The notes: generated by a model from the sequence alone, not told the origin. A DNA stretch of 64,000 bases from Methylococcus capsulatus str. Texas = ATCC 19069 (GCF_000424685.1 NZ_AUKJ01000016.1:310001-374000), one strand, 5' to 3'. Shown: positions 29,810-39,817, counted from the stretch's first letter. Program-made: numbers and translations.

Positions 29810-31171
29810 TTGTTACGCGCATTCGTCTTACTGTCGCTTTTTCTGGGGCTGCCCGGGCTTGCCCTGGCGGAGGAAACCCGGAATCTCGATCTGACTGCAA
29901 CCCATCGGGGATTATACTGTGTTCTGATCTTCGTCGTGGCCTATGCCTTCGTGATGACCGAGGAATTCACCCATCTTCGGAAATCCAAGCCGGTGATCCT
30001 GGCTGCCGGCATCATCTGGGCGCAGGTTGCTTATATGGCCAGCACCGCCGGCGTCGCTGCCGAGGAGGTGCACCGGGCGTTCGAGCACGACCTCAAGGAA
30101 TACGCGGAACTGATGCTGTTCCTGCTGGTCGCCATGACCTACATCAACGCCATGGCCGAGCGCAATGTGTTCGAGGCGCTGCGGTCCTGGCTGGTGACCC
30201 GAAAATTCGGTTACCGCAAACTGTTCTGGATCACCGGCGTCATCACCTTCTTCCTGTCTTCCGTGGCTGACAACCTGACCTCGGCGCTGTTGGTCGGCGC
30301 GGTGGTGATGGCGGTCGGGGCCAAGAGTCCCAAGTTCGTCAGCCTCGGTTTCATCAACCTGGTGATCGCGGCCAATGCGGGCGGCGCGTTCAGCCCCTTC
30401 GGCGACATCACCACCCTGATGGTCTGGCAGGCGGGAAAGGCGGAATTCTTCGACTTCTTCGAGCTGTTCATTCCTTCGGTGATGAACTTCGTGGTGCCGG
30501 CTGCCTTCATGCATTTCGCCATCCCGAATGAATTGCCGGATTTCCCCGAGGAGGAAGTCGTCGTCATGAAACCGGGCGCTCTGCTGATCTGCGGCCTGTT
30601 CGTGCTCACCATATCGATCGCCGTCAGCTTCAAGCAGTTCCTCCATCTGCCGCCGTTCCTGGGCATGATGGTGGGCTTGTCCATCCTGATGTTCTACGGC
30701 TACCGTCTCAAGCTGTATTTTCCGGGCTCCAACGGCGACCGCTTCGACGTGTTCGCCAACGTCCGGGACGCCGAATGGGACACGCTGCTGTTCTTCTTCG
30801 GCGTGGTGTTCGCGGTGGGCGGCCTGGGCTACATCGGCTATCTGGAGCTGGCTTCCGTCGCCATGTATGACGGCCTCGGCGCGACCACGGCCAACATCAT
30901 CGTCGGTTTGCTGTCGGCGGTGGTCGACAACATCCCGGTGATGTTCGCGGTGCTGAACATGAACCCGGACATGGACATCTACCAGTGGATGCTGGTCACC
31001 CTGACCGCGGGTGTGGGCGGTTCCATGCTGTCGGTGGGCTCGGCGGCCGGTGTGGCGCTGATGGGCACCTCGCGCGGCATGTATACCTTCTTCAGCCATC
31101 TGAAATGGACGCCCGCGGTGGCTGCCGGCTATATCGCCAGCATCGCGACGCACTATTTCATCAACGGCTGA
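29810..31171 (+). CDS. nhaD: Na+/H+ antiporter, NhaD type
   Basis: 453 aa inner-membrane antiporter of the ion transporter superfamily. The TTG start at 29810 is chosen because it has GAGGAT upstream and begins at once with a signal-like segment (LRAFVLLSLFLGLPGLALAEE); reading further upstream would pass through the leader hairpin. About a dozen hydrophobic helices follow. Family-typical segments are SSVADNLTSALLVGAV, NAGGAFSPFGDITTLMVW and the repeat-related VVDNIPVMFAVL. Expected to export Na+ or Li+ in exchange for protons. Divergent from cysI; a terminator follows. Confidence 0.92.
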   Translation: MLRAFVLLSLFLGLPGLALAEETRNLDLTATHRGLYCVLIFVVAYAFVMTEEFTHLRKSKPVILAAGIIWAQVAYMASTAGVAAEEVHRAFEHDLKEYAELMLFLLVAMTYINAMAERNVFEALRSWLVTRKFGYRKLFWITGVITFFLSSVADNLTSALLVGAVVMAVGAKSPKFVSLGFINLVIAANAGGAFSPFGDITTLMVWQAGKAEFFDFFELFIPSVMNFVVPAAFMHFAIPNELPDFPEEEVVVMKPGALLICGLFVLTISIAVSFKQFLHLPPFLGMMVGLSILMFYGYRLKLYFPGSNGDRFDVFANVRDAEWDTLLFFFGVVFAVGGLGYIGYLELASVAMYDGLGATTANIIVGLLSAVVDNIPVMFAVLNMNPDMDIYQWMLVTLTAGVGGSMLSVGSAAGVALMGTSRGMYTFFSHLKWTPAVAAGYIASIATHYFING

Positions 31172-31199
31172 TCGCCCCTGTCCGCAGGGCGACGGCAAC

Positions 31200-31228
31200 A
31201 GGCCCGCGGCCGAACCCGCGGGCCTTTT
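31200..31228 (+). terminator. Rho-independent terminator of nhaD
   Basis: AGGCCCGCGG (31200-31209) pairs with CCGCGGGCCT (31216-31225) around a 6-nt loop, then TTTT. Located 28 nt after the nhaD stop, in the gap before the convergent alpha-E gene. Confidence 0.88.
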
Positions 31229-31243
31229 CGCATCCGGCGTTCC

Positions 31244-32212
31244 CTATCCGTTGCCGCAATGCGGTCGATTCTGCCGGGGCGACGATTTTTCGACGTCGAA
31301 GTAGCAACCGGACAGGGCATCGTGGATTTCGCCCAGTTTGATCTGCAGATCGTCGATGAAACGATGCAGTTCGGTACGGCGGCGGCTTTCCTCGTCTTGG
31401 ACCCGGTCGATGGCCTCCACCAGCTTTTCGCGGACACAGCTGCCTTGCGGCAGACGGTCGAGCGCATCCAGCATGTCACGGAGGCAGAAATGGCAGGAAC
31501 GGGGAAACAGGGTGTCCTCCAGGAGGAACTTCACCACCGAGTCGCGTCCGACGGCGGTCTGGCAGTGGCGCCGGTACATGTGGTAGGCGGTCATCGACTT
31601 CAGCACGCTCATCCATAGCAGGTTTTCGAAAGGCGTCACATCCTTGCCTTCCGGTGACAGGTCGACCCAGCGGACATCCAGTATGCGGGTGGTCATGTCG
31701 GCCCGTTCCAGATTGCAGCCGAGCCGCACGAATTCGTAGGCTTCGTCATGGCTCATGGTGCCGGCGATCAGGCCGGCGATGGTCTGTACGCCGACGATGA
31801 TGTCGTCGAGGTAGGCAAAGCGGCGTTTCGGCGACTCGCTGTCCGGTATGCGCGCCATCGCCTCGAGGTACAGAGCGTTGATATGCTCCCATCCTTCCCG
31901 CTGGAGGATGTCCCGGATGCTGCGGGCATTCTCGCGGGCGGCCCGCAGCGAGCTGACGATAGAGCCGGGATTGCGTGCCTCCGTGATCAGGAAACGGCTG
32001 ACCTGGCTTTCGCCGGGAGTGGAATAAAGCGTGGCGAACGTTTCCTCGCTCCCCGTGATGGTCAGCAGAGAATCCCAGCTGGGACGGATTTCCCGGGGCA
32101 GGTCCAACATCACGTTGGCGTTGGCGTTGATCATGCGGGCGGTGTTTTCCGCCCGCTCCAGATAGCGCGACATCCAGTAGAGGCTTTCCGCGACGCGCGA
32201 CAACATCGCCAT
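31244..32212 (-). CDS. Alpha-E domain protein (DUF403)
   Basis: 322 aa, all-helical, no membrane segment. Alpha-E signatures seen: MLSRVAESLYWMSRYLERAENTAR at the N-terminus (split here for length), SWDSLL, NARSIRDIL, FVRLGCNLERADMTTRILDVR. The family nearly always accompanies a circularly permuted ATP-grasp and often a transglutaminase-like protease or Anbu; it has been proposed to be part of a peptide-ligase or peptide-tagging system. The ATP-grasp gene ends 1 nt before this start, so they form a tight operon. No enzymatic activity has been established for the family to my knowledge. Confidence 0.9.
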   Translation of the reverse strand: MAMLSRVAESLYWMSRYLERAENTARMINANANVMLDLPREIRPSWDSLLTITGSEETFATLYSTPGESQVSRFLITEARNPGSIVSSLRAARENARSIRDILQREGWEHINALYLEAMARIPDSESPKRRFAYLDDIIVGVQTIAGLIAGTMSHDEAYEFVRLGCNLERADMTTRILDVRWVDLSPEGKDVTPFENLLWMSVLKSMTAYHMYRRHCQTAVGRDSVVKFLLEDTLFPRSCHFCLRDMLDALDRLPQGSCVREKLVEAIDRVQDEESRRRTELHRFIDDLQIKLGEIHDALSGCYFDVEKSSPRQNRPHCGNG

Positions 32213-32213
32213 G

Positions 32214-33662
32214 TCAGGCTCCTTTTCCGTCGATGATCCATGTGTCCTTGCTGCCCCCTCCCTGGGACGAGTTCACCACGGTCGAGCCTTTCTTGAGGGC
32301 GACGCGCGTCAAGCCGCCGTTGGTCACGTAGGTATCCCGGCCGCTCAGCACGAAGGGGCGCAGGTCGAGATGGCGCGGCTCGGCCCGATGATCGACCAGG
32401 GTGGGCGCCGTGGACAGGGTGAGCATGGGTTGGGCCATGTAGTTGCGAGGATCGCGGCGGATACGTTCGGCGAATTCCGCGCGCTCCTCCGGGCTGGCCG
32501 TGGGGCCGATCAGCATGCCGTAGCCACCCGATTCGTTGGCCGGTTTGACGACCAGACGGTCGAGGTGGTCCAGCACGTAGCGGCATGCCTCCGGATCGAC
32601 GCAGCGGTAGGAAGGCACGTTGGGCAGGATGGGGTCCTCGTTCAAGTAATAGCGGATGATGTCGGGAACGTAGGTGTATACCACTTTGTCGTCCGCCACT
32701 CCGGCGCCGGGAGCATTGGCCAGCGCCACCTTGCCTTTCTTCCAGGCGCGCATGAGTCCCGGCACCCCGAGCACCGACGCCGGGTTGAAGGCTTCCGGGT
32801 CGAGAAACAGATCGTCGATACGCCGGTAAACCACGTCGACCTTGTGCAGACCTTCGATGGTGCGCATGTAGACGCAATCGTCGCGGCCCACGACCAGATC
32901 GTTGCCTTCCACCAGTTCGGCGCCCATCTGCTGGGCCAGGTAGGCGTGTTCGAAATAGGCGGCATTGTAGATACCGGGCGTCAGCACCACGATCTGAGGA
33001 TTGGAGACGGGCGCGAGCGATGCCAGGCACTGGCGGAGCTGGGCCGGATAGTCGTCGACCGGGGCGATAGCGTAGGATTCGAAGAGCTCCGGCAACACCC
33101 GTTTCATCACCAGACGGTTCTCCAGCATGTAGGACACGCCGGAGGGGACCCGCAAATTGTCCTCCAGCACGTAGAACCGGCCGTCCTTGTCCTTGACGAG
33201 GTCGGTGCCGCAGATATGGGCCCAGACGCCGAGCGGTGGGTCGATTCCCATACACTCGGGCCGGAAATTCCTGGAATCGGCCAGCAGGTCGCGGGGGAAG
33301 ACACCGTCCCGGACGATGTGCTGAGCGTGGTAGATGTCGTCGATGAACAGGTTCAGTGCCCGGGTGCGCTGTTTCAGCCCACGTTCGACGCTCCTCCATT
33401 CCTCGGTTCGGATCAGCCGTGGAATGATGTCGAACGGCCAGGCGCGGTCGATGGAGCCCTCGTTCTCACAGTAGACTGTGAAAGTGATGCCCATGCTCAG
33501 GATTTCGGCTTCGGCGGCGGCTTTGCGTTCCTGGAGGTCGGTTTCGGAGAAGCCGTCGAGATGGTCGAACAGCGCACGGGCGATTCGACGGGGCATGCCA
33601 TGCTCGTCGATCAGCTCATCGAAACATTCCGGATTGGGATAGTCTTGCAGTGCCAGACTCAT
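32214..33662 (-). CDS. Circularly permuted ATP-grasp protein, type 2 (DUF404/DUF407)
   Basis: 482 aa from the ATG at 33662 (MSLALQDYPNPECFDELIDE). Conserved family blocks: GITFTVY, FDIIPRLI, GVWAHICGTDLVKDKDG, FYVLEDNLRVPSGVSYMLEN, VVLTPGIYNAAYFEH, LVKPANESGGYGMLIGP as VVKPANESGGYGMLIGP, and RPFVLSG. Predicted ATP-dependent carboxylate-amine/thiol ligase acting on a peptide or small acid; substrate unknown. Coupled to the alpha-E gene and divergent from the Anbu peptidase across a 334-bp gap. Confidence 0.9.
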   Translation of the reverse strand: MSLALQDYPNPECFDELIDEHGMPRRIARALFDHLDGFSETDLQERKAAAEAEILSMGITFTVYCENEGSIDRAWPFDIIPRLIRTEEWRSVERGLKQRTRALNLFIDDIYHAQHIVRDGVFPRDLLADSRNFRPECMGIDPPLGVWAHICGTDLVKDKDGRFYVLEDNLRVPSGVSYMLENRLVMKRVLPELFESYAIAPVDDYPAQLRQCLASLAPVSNPQIVVLTPGIYNAAYFEHAYLAQQMGAELVEGNDLVVGRDDCVYMRTIEGLHKVDVVYRRIDDLFLDPEAFNPASVLGVPGLMRAWKKGKVALANAPGAGVADDKVVYTYVPDIIRYYLNEDPILPNVPSYRCVDPEACRYVLDHLDRLVVKPANESGGYGMLIGPTASPEERAEFAERIRRDPRNYMAQPMLTLSTAPTLVDHRAEPRHLDLRPFVLSGRDTYVTNGGLTRVALKKGSTVVNSSQGGGSKDTWIIDGKGA

Positions 33663-33996
33663 GATCGTGTTTCGATCCTTGGGGGCTGAAATCGTTTCAG
33701 AATGCGGACGGCCCACGGTGACGCCGAGAGCGGGCCTTCCTGCCGAAACACAAGCGATTTCCGGGCCATGCCGCGCCGTCTTCCGTCTCTCTTCCCCTGT
33801 GTCATGACCGGTGCCCCTTGGGGCGTGGGGCGGTCCCGCCCGAGGCTGGGCGGGGTTGGGGCGCGCAGGAAACGCCTTGCGCCGATTCGGTGCAAGTGCC
33901 GGAATTCCCGGTGATCGTGCGGCGGCTTGAGATCGGGGGCCGTTTCGAGCTAGAGTCCTGCGGTTCCAGCGCGCAATCCTATGTTAAGGAAACCGG
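33663..33996. promoter_or_regulatory. Divergent control region between ATP-grasp and Anbu genes
   Basis: 334 bp without a supportable gene. On the plus strand TTGAGA (33927-33932) and TAGAGT (33951-33956), 18 bp apart, form a candidate sigma-70 promoter for the Anbu gene, whose ribosome-binding site TAAGGA is at 33985-33990. Short frames here lack homology and good starts. Confidence 0.4.
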
Positions 33997-34761
33997 ATGA
34001 CTTATTGCCTTGCCATCAAGGTCGACCAGGGGTTGGTGTTTGCCTCCGATTCCCGCACCCATGCCGGCGTCGATTACGCCAGCGTCTACAGCAAGATGTA
34101 CCGCTTCGATCTGCACAGCGACCGCTTGATGATCGTCCTGGCCGCCGGCAACCTGGCGACGACACAGGCTGTGATCAACCTGATACGACGCGATCTGGAG
34201 AATCCCGGAGTGCCCTACAACCTGAATACGGTGGCCTATCTGTACGATGCCGCATCCTACATAGGGGAAACCAGCGTGCGGGTTCAGGAGCAGCACGCCA
34301 GCGCCATGCAACGCTGTGGTATCTCCGGTGAGGCCAGTTTCATCCTGGGTGGCCAGATTCAGGGGCAGCCGCCCGAAATCTACCTCATCTATCCGCAGGG
34401 CAATTACATCACGGTTTCGCCCGACAATCCTTATCTTCAGATCGGCGAAACCAAGTACGGCAAGCCCATCCTCGACCGGATGATCGCCCCTGCGACGACG
34501 CTCGAAGATGCGGCGCGTTGCGCCTTGGTCTCCATCGATTCGACCATGCGCAGCAACATCTCGGTGGGGCCACCGGTGGAGGTCGCCATCTACCGGCGGA
34601 ATTCCTTTGTCGTCGGCCACTATCTGCATCTCGATTATTCCAGCCCGCTTTATGCATCGATCCAGAAACAATGGGCCGAGGGTATCCGCAATGCTTTCAC
34701 CCTGTTGCCGCGGTTCGAGTGGGAAGATGGCGGATCGATCGGTTCAGAACAGAGCCAATAG
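33997..34761 (+). CDS. Anbu proteasome-like peptidase
   Basis: 254 aa Ntn-hydrolase of the proteasome beta-subunit fold; matches Anbu (bacterial HslV relative) more than HslV in length and sequence. The start MTYCLAIKVDQGLVFASDSR shows the expected Thr directly after Met (Thr1 after processing), with Asp at mature position 17 and a Lys near 32 in SVYSKMYRF, the catalytic set of the fold. Strong ribosome-binding site TAAGGA. Divergent from the ATP-grasp/alpha-E pair it is usually associated with. No ATPase unfoldase gene nearby. The last 18 nt overlap an opposite-strand gene. Confidence 0.9.
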   Translation: MTYCLAIKVDQGLVFASDSRTHAGVDYASVYSKMYRFDLHSDRLMIVLAAGNLATTQAVINLIRRDLENPGVPYNLNTVAYLYDAASYIGETSVRVQEQHASAMQRCGISGEASFILGGQIQGQPPEIYLIYPQGNYITVSPDNPYLQIGETKYGKPILDRMIAPATTLEDAARCALVSIDSTMRSNISVGPPVEVAIYRRNSFVVGHYLHLDYSSPLYASIQKQWAEGIRNAFTLLPRFEWEDGGSIGSEQSQ

Positions 34762-35139
34762 GGTCAGCAGTCCGACACAGGCGCCGATCAGAATGATTTT
34801 CAGGCGGTTACGCATATACCAGGTTTTGGCCTTGCCGACCGTGTCCCGCCAGTAGTCCTCGATTCGCCGCTGGCGCTCGTCCCAGCCACGGGCAATCTTG
34901 CCGACCAGCATGCTGCCCAGCCAAGTCAGGACGCCGACCGCCAGCCAGGCCGTCAGGACCTGGGCGCCGCGCGGCGTGAGGCCGAGCACGGCTTCGAACA
35001 CCGTGTCCAGCAGCATCTCCATGGCTTCGAGAAGGAGCTCCGCGGTATGCGACAGGATTTCCACGACGAGTTCGCCTTCGATGGCGATGACGAGCAAGAT
35101 TACGAAAGTGACGAAGAGATAGAATTTGCCCGTGCGCAT
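34744..35139 (-). CDS. Unknown small membrane protein
   Basis: 131 aa, not recognised. Likely helices: residues 6-22 (FYLFVTFVILLVIAIEG), about 60-78 (VLTAWLAVGVLTWLGSMLVG) and 111-130 at the C-terminus, with an amphipathic Leu/Glu-rich stretch between the first two and a basic, Arg/Lys-rich segment (about 80-110). Its 3' end overlaps the end of the Anbu gene by 18 nt on the opposite strand. Plausibly real because the hydrophobic pattern is coherent; function unknown. Confidence 0.6.
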   Translation of the reverse strand: MRTGKFYLFVTFVILLVIAIEGELVVEILSHTAELLLEAMEMLLDTVFEAVLGLTPRGAQVLTAWLAVGVLTWLGSMLVGKIARGWDERQRRIEDYWRDTVGKAKTWYMRNRLKIILIGACVGLLTLLALF

Positions 35140-35277
35140 GAGTCCGAACTTATGCCGTCATGGTTGGTGGAGGAGTCGAAAGATCACCGACCGCTCCGTG
35201 CCGCTACGGTCGGATCCATTGCGCTCGGATTTTAACCGTAAAATGGAGCTTTTTCCGTCAGGTTTACGGGGGATGCG

Positions 35278-36480
35278 ATGAACCGGCGACAGCACGAGGC
35301 TGGTCAGGCGATACCGGCAGCGGAGCAGGGCGGTTGTCTGGCCGACGCCATCCGGCCGTTCCACGTCATGGCAATCTTGGCGCGCGCGAGGGAGCTGGAG
35401 TCCTCCGGGCGTTCGATCGTCCACCTCGAGATCGGCGAGCCGGATTTTCCGACACCCGAACCGGTGGCCGCGGCGGCGACCCGATTTCTGGCCGGCGGAC
35501 AGGTGCGCTATACCCCCGCTGCCGGGCTGCCGGAACTGCGAGAGCGTATCGCGGCCTACTATGCCGAACGCTATGGGGTGGCGGTCGCGCCGCAGCGGAT
35601 ATTTCTCACCCCGGGCGCGTCGGGTGCGTTGTCTCTGGCGCTGGCCGTCGCCCTGTCACCTGGACGGCGTGTGATGCTGGCCGATCCCGGCTACCCTTGT
35701 TATTCCAATTTCGTGCGTCTGTATTCGGGCGATCCGCATGCCGTGCCTGTGGGGGCCGAGCAGGATTTCCAGTTGAACGCCGCCTTGTGCCGAACGCACT
35801 GCGGGGGAGACGTTCCGGTGGCGATCAGTGCCTCGCCTTCCAATCCGACCGGCACGGTCATGCGTACAGGGGTGTTGCGGGAGCTGGTGGAATGGTTCGA
35901 AGCCGAGGGGGGCATCCTGATTTCGGACGAGATTTACCACGGGCTGGAATACGGCGGACGCGCGGTCAGTGCCCTGGAGTTCGGTCAGCACACATTCGTC
36001 GTCAACAGCTTTTCGAAGTATTTCGGCATGACCGGCTGGCGTCTGGGCTGGGTGGTCGTGCCGGAGGCTTACGCGGCCGCCGTGGAACGGGTGGCTCAGA
36101 ACATCTTCATTTCCGCGCCCACCCTGTCCCAGTACGCGGCGCTGGCGGCATTCTCGGAAGAAAGTCGCGCCGAACTCGAACGCCGCCGACAGGCCTTCGA
36201 GGCGCGCCGTGATTTTCTTTGGGAGGAACTGGTGAGGCTGGGATTCGGAGTGCCGGTCGCGCCGTCCGGAGCGTTCTACATCTATGCCGACTGCTCGGCG
36301 TTTGCCGAAGACAGCGCGGAGTTTGCCGCGCGCCTCCTGGAGACGGCCGGCGTCGCGGTGACACCGGGCAAGGACTTCGGCGCCCAGTCGCCGGAGCGTT
36401 ATCTGCGTTTCGCCTATACGGCCGACATTCCGGTGCTGCAGGAGGCGGTCGGACGGATTCGCCGTTTCGTGACCGGTTAA
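35278..36480 (+). CDS. Class I/II PLP aminotransferase
   Basis: 400 aa fold-type I aminotransferase; probably uses an amino acid/keto acid pair, specificity not determinable here. Seen: substrate region IEIGEPDFPTPEP as LEIGEPDFPTPEP, SPSNPTGTV, and the Schiff-base lysine in NSFSKYFGMTGWRLGW, followed by RLGWVV. Annotated relatives are aspartate/alanine-type or alternative aminotransferases. Convergent with plsC (10-nt gap). Confidence 0.86.
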   Translation: MNRRQHEAGQAIPAAEQGGCLADAIRPFHVMAILARARELESSGRSIVHLEIGEPDFPTPEPVAAAATRFLAGGQVRYTPAAGLPELRERIAAYYAERYGVAVAPQRIFLTPGASGALSLALAVALSPGRRVMLADPGYPCYSNFVRLYSGDPHAVPVGAEQDFQLNAALCRTHCGGDVPVAISASPSNPTGTVMRTGVLRELVEWFEAEGGILISDEIYHGLEYGGRAVSALEFGQHTFVVNSFSKYFGMTGWRLGWVVVPEAYAAAVERVAQNIFISAPTLSQYAALAAFSEESRAELERRRQAFEARRDFLWEELVRLGFGVPVAPSGAFYIYADCSAFAEDSAEFAARLLETAGVAVTPGKDFGAQSPERYLRFAYTADIPVLQEAVGRIRRFVTG

Positions 36481-36490
36481 AAGGCCGGTA

Positions 36491-37240
36491 TCAACGGCCC
36501 CGGCCGATTTCCTGCATCTGGGCTTCGATCCAGCGCTCGGCTCGAGCGGTGATTTCCGCCGCGTCGAGACTGGCGGCATCGATCGCTGGTCCGACGCGGA
36601 CCTGGATGGTACCGGGGTACTTCAGGAAAGCGCGGCGGCTCCAGTATTCGCCGGCATTGTGCGCTACCGGCACCACCGGACAGCCGGCGCGGTGGGCCAG
36701 CATGGCGCCGCTGGCGCCGTAGTGTCCCTTCTTGCCGGGGGCGACGCGGGTGCCTTCCGGGAACACGACCACCCATAGCCCTTCTTTCAGCCGTTTGACG
36801 CCCTCGTTCAGCACCTGCCTGAGCGCCGCCGTCTTGTGCGCCCGGTTGATGGCGATGGGCTTGAGCGTCGCCATCGCCCAGCCCCACACCGGCAGCCTCA
36901 GCAGTTCTTGCTTGAGGATGAAGACCAGGGGCGGGAAGATCACCTGCAGCGCGAGGGTTTCCCAGGCCGACTGGTGTTTGCAGAGGATGACGCCGGGCTG
37001 GATCGGAATGTTTTCCCGGCCCTGGACCTGGAAGTCCAGCCGGCACACGATCCTCAACATCCAGAGATTGAATCGGACCCAGCGGTTGGCCAGAGCCCAG
37101 CGCACGCCGAAAGAGAAGGGACGCGCAGCGATCATGCATGGCGCGATGACCAGCGTCGAGAGGGCCATGCCTGCGAAAAACACCGCCGAACGCAGAATGA
37201 TCTCAAGTCTGGCTGAAAACGATGTGTTGTGCGGCTGCAT
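36491..37240 (-). CDS. plsC: 1-acylglycerol-3-phosphate acyltransferase
   Basis: 249 aa membrane-associated acyltransferase that makes phosphatidic acid from lysophosphatidate. The catalytic block CKHQSAWET carries the His and an acidic residue (Glu in place of the usual Asp, a common variant in gammaproteobacteria), and VFPEGTRV is the glycerophosphate-binding motif. One or two N-terminal hydrophobic helices. The ATG at 37240 (MQPHNTSFSARLE) overlaps the gmhB 3' end by 38 nt; it gives the usual family length. Last gene of the glyQ-glyS-gmhB-plsC set. Confidence 0.88.
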   Translation of the reverse strand: MQPHNTSFSARLEIILRSAVFFAGMALSTLVIAPCMIAARPFSFGVRWALANRWVRFNLWMLRIVCRLDFQVQGRENIPIQPGVILCKHQSAWETLALQVIFPPLVFILKQELLRLPVWGWAMATLKPIAINRAHKTAALRQVLNEGVKRLKEGLWVVVFPEGTRVAPGKKGHYGASGAMLAHRAGCPVVPVAHNAGEYWSRRAFLKYPGTIQVRVGPAIDAASLDAAEITARAERWIEAQMQEIGRGR

Positions 37241-37742
37241 AGAGGTCGGGGAAGGTGGGGACATCGAGTTCGGGATTCCGCTCCAGCGTGCGCATGCCCT
37301 TGCCGGTTTCGACCAGGATCGGCGCAGCGCCCGCCGCCGCCGCCGCCTCGATGTCGCGCAGCGAATCGCCCACGGCCGGCGTGCCGGCGAGTTCCGCATC
37401 GTATTTTTCGGCGAAGGCGTAGAACAGCCCAGGCCGGGGTTTGCGGCAGCCGCAGACGTCTTCGGGGCCATGCGGGCACAGGAAAATGTCGAAGATTTCG
37501 CCGCCGGTCTCCCGGACCAGGGTGCGCATCTTGTCGTGGATCGCTTCCAGCGCGGCGGGACTGAACAATCGGCGGGCAATGCCGGACTGATTGGTCAGCA
37601 CCACGACCCGGAAGCCGTGGCGGGTCAGCAGGGCAATGGCGTCGAGGCTGCCGGGAATCGGGCGCCATTCCTCCGGCGACTTGATGTAGTGGTCGGAGTC
37701 TTCGTTGATGACGCCATCCCGGTCCAGGATCACATAGCGCAT
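37203..37742 (-). CDS. gmhB: D-glycero-beta-D-manno-heptose-1,7-bisphosphate 7-phosphatase
   Basis: 179 aa HAD-superfamily phosphatase of ADP-heptose synthesis for the LPS inner core. HAD motif I DRDGVIN (D8, D10), the family insert CPHGPEDVCGCRKP with zinc-binding cysteines, and GDSLRDIEAA as motif IV. Starts 1 nt after the glyS stop region on the same strand. Confidence 0.93.
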   Translation of the reverse strand: MRYVILDRDGVINEDSDHYIKSPEEWRPIPGSLDAIALLTRHGFRVVVLTNQSGIARRLFSPAALEAIHDKMRTLVRETGGEIFDIFLCPHGPEDVCGCRKPRPGLFYAFAEKYDAELAGTPAVGDSLRDIEAAAAAGAAPILVETGKGMRTLERNPELDVPTFPDLYAAAQHIVFSQT

Positions 37743-37743
37743 G

Positions 37744-39817
37744 TCATTGAGCCGGCTGCAGGGTGGAGATGTCGGCGACGTTCAGGAACAGCCCCTCGAC
37801 CAGGGCCAGCAGCCCGAGCCGGTTGCTGCGCAGGGACACGTCCTCGCACATCACCATCACCGTGTCGAAGAATGCGTCGACGCAGTCCCGCAGTTGTGCC
37901 AGGCGACACAGCGCTGTGGTGTAGTCGCGGGCGTGCAGCAGCGGCAGGATGTCGGCGTGCGCCTGGCGGGCCGCTGCCAGCAGTGCCTTTTCCGAAGGCT
38001 CGATCAGGATCCGTTCCTCCGCATTCGCGACCACCGTTTCGCCCGATTTGCGCAGGATGTTGCGGATGCGTTTGTTGGCCGCGGCGAGGCTTTCGGCGGC
38101 AGTGAGGCCGCGGAATTCGCGTACCGCAGCGAGCCTGTCCAGGAAATCGGCCAGGTTGGTTGGCCGGATCGCCAGGACGGCCTCGAACTCGTCGTGGCGG
38201 TAACCCTGCTCCAGGCAGTAGCCGCGCAGGCGCTCGTAGATGAAGTCCAGCAGCGCCGAGCGGGTCGCCTCTGGATCGAAGCCATGGGGGAGCAGGTTCA
38301 ACGCCTTTTCCAGCAGGACTTCGACATCCAGGTCGAGCCGTTTCTCAATCAGGATGCGGATGATGCCCAGTGCGGCACGGCGCAAGGCATAAGGGTCGCG
38401 GTCCCCGCTGGGGACCAGGCCGACGCTGAAGATGCCGGCCAGAGTGTCGATCTTTTCCGCCAGCGCCAGGATTTCGCCGGTGCGCGAAGCCGGCAGCGCG
38501 CCGCCCGACACCTTGGGCAGATACTGTTCCTCGATGGCGAGCGCTACTTCGTAGGGTTCTCCTTCCGCAAGGGCGTAATAGCGGCCCATGAGACCCTGCA
38601 GTTCGGTGAACTCGCCGACCATGTGGGTCAGGAGGTCGGCTTTCGCCAGCAGGGCGGCGCGCTCGACAAAGCTGGGATCCACGTTCAGGGACTCGGCAAT
38701 GAACACCGCCAGCTGCTGCACCCGCCGGGTCTTGTCGAGCACCGAGCCGAGCTTGTTCTGGAAGGTGACCTGGCCCAGTTCCTCGACCCGCTCTTCCAGG
38801 GTGCGCTTGCGGTCCTGGTTCCAGAAGAATTCGGCGTCTGCCAGACGCGGCCGGACCACGCGTTCGTTGCCCTCGCGCACGAACTCGGGCCGGCGGCTGT
38901 CGATGTTGCTGAAGGTGATGAAATGGGGCAGCAGTCCGCCTTCGGCGTCGACCACCGGGAAGTATTTCTGATTGTCCTGCATGGTGGTGATCAGGACTTC
39001 CGGTGGCAGGCTCAGATAGCGCGCCTCGAAGCCACCCAGCACCGGCACCGGCCATTCGACCAGGGCGGTGATCTCGTCCAAGAGATTGGGGTCGATCAGC
39101 GGCTTGCCGTTCACCGTCGCGGCGGTTTCCACGGCGAGCCGCTCGATGCAAGCGCGGCGCTCGCCGAAGTCCGGCAGCACATGGCCTCGAGTAGTCAGCA
39201 GGCCGGCGTATTCGGTGGGATTCGTGATCTCGATCGGGTCCGGCGCATGGCAGCGGTGGCCGCGGGTGGTCCGGCCTGAGGCGACGCCGAGAATCTCGCA
39301 CTCGACTACCGTACCGCCGTAGAGCAGTACCACCCACTGCACCGGGCGGACGAATTCGGCCAGTCCCGAGCCCCAGCGCATGCGCTTGGCGATGGGCAGC
39401 GCGGTCAGGGCCTGGCGGATGATATCGGGGATCAGCGCTTCGGTGGATCGGCCTCGGATTTCCTGGACCACACCCACCCACTCGCCTTTCTCGGTCTTCA
39501 GGGTGATGAGCTGATCGGTGGTGACGCCGCAGCTTCTGGCGAAGCCCACGGTGGCCTTGGTGGGCGCCCCCTGGGCATCGTAAGCCGCGTTCAGCGCCGG
39601 GCCGCGCCGCTCGATGGTCTGGTCCGGCTGGGCCGCCGCCAGTCGGCGGACCAGCAGGGCGAGCCGGCGCGGCGTGGCGTAGGCTTCGATGCCGGCATAC
39701 GACAGGCCGGCTTTTTCCAGCCCGGCAGCCACGTGGTCCTTGAGCGCTTCGCTCAGCTTGAGCAGGGATTTCGGCGGCAGCTCCTCGGTGCCCAGTTCGA
39801 ACAGAAGATCGCGGGTC

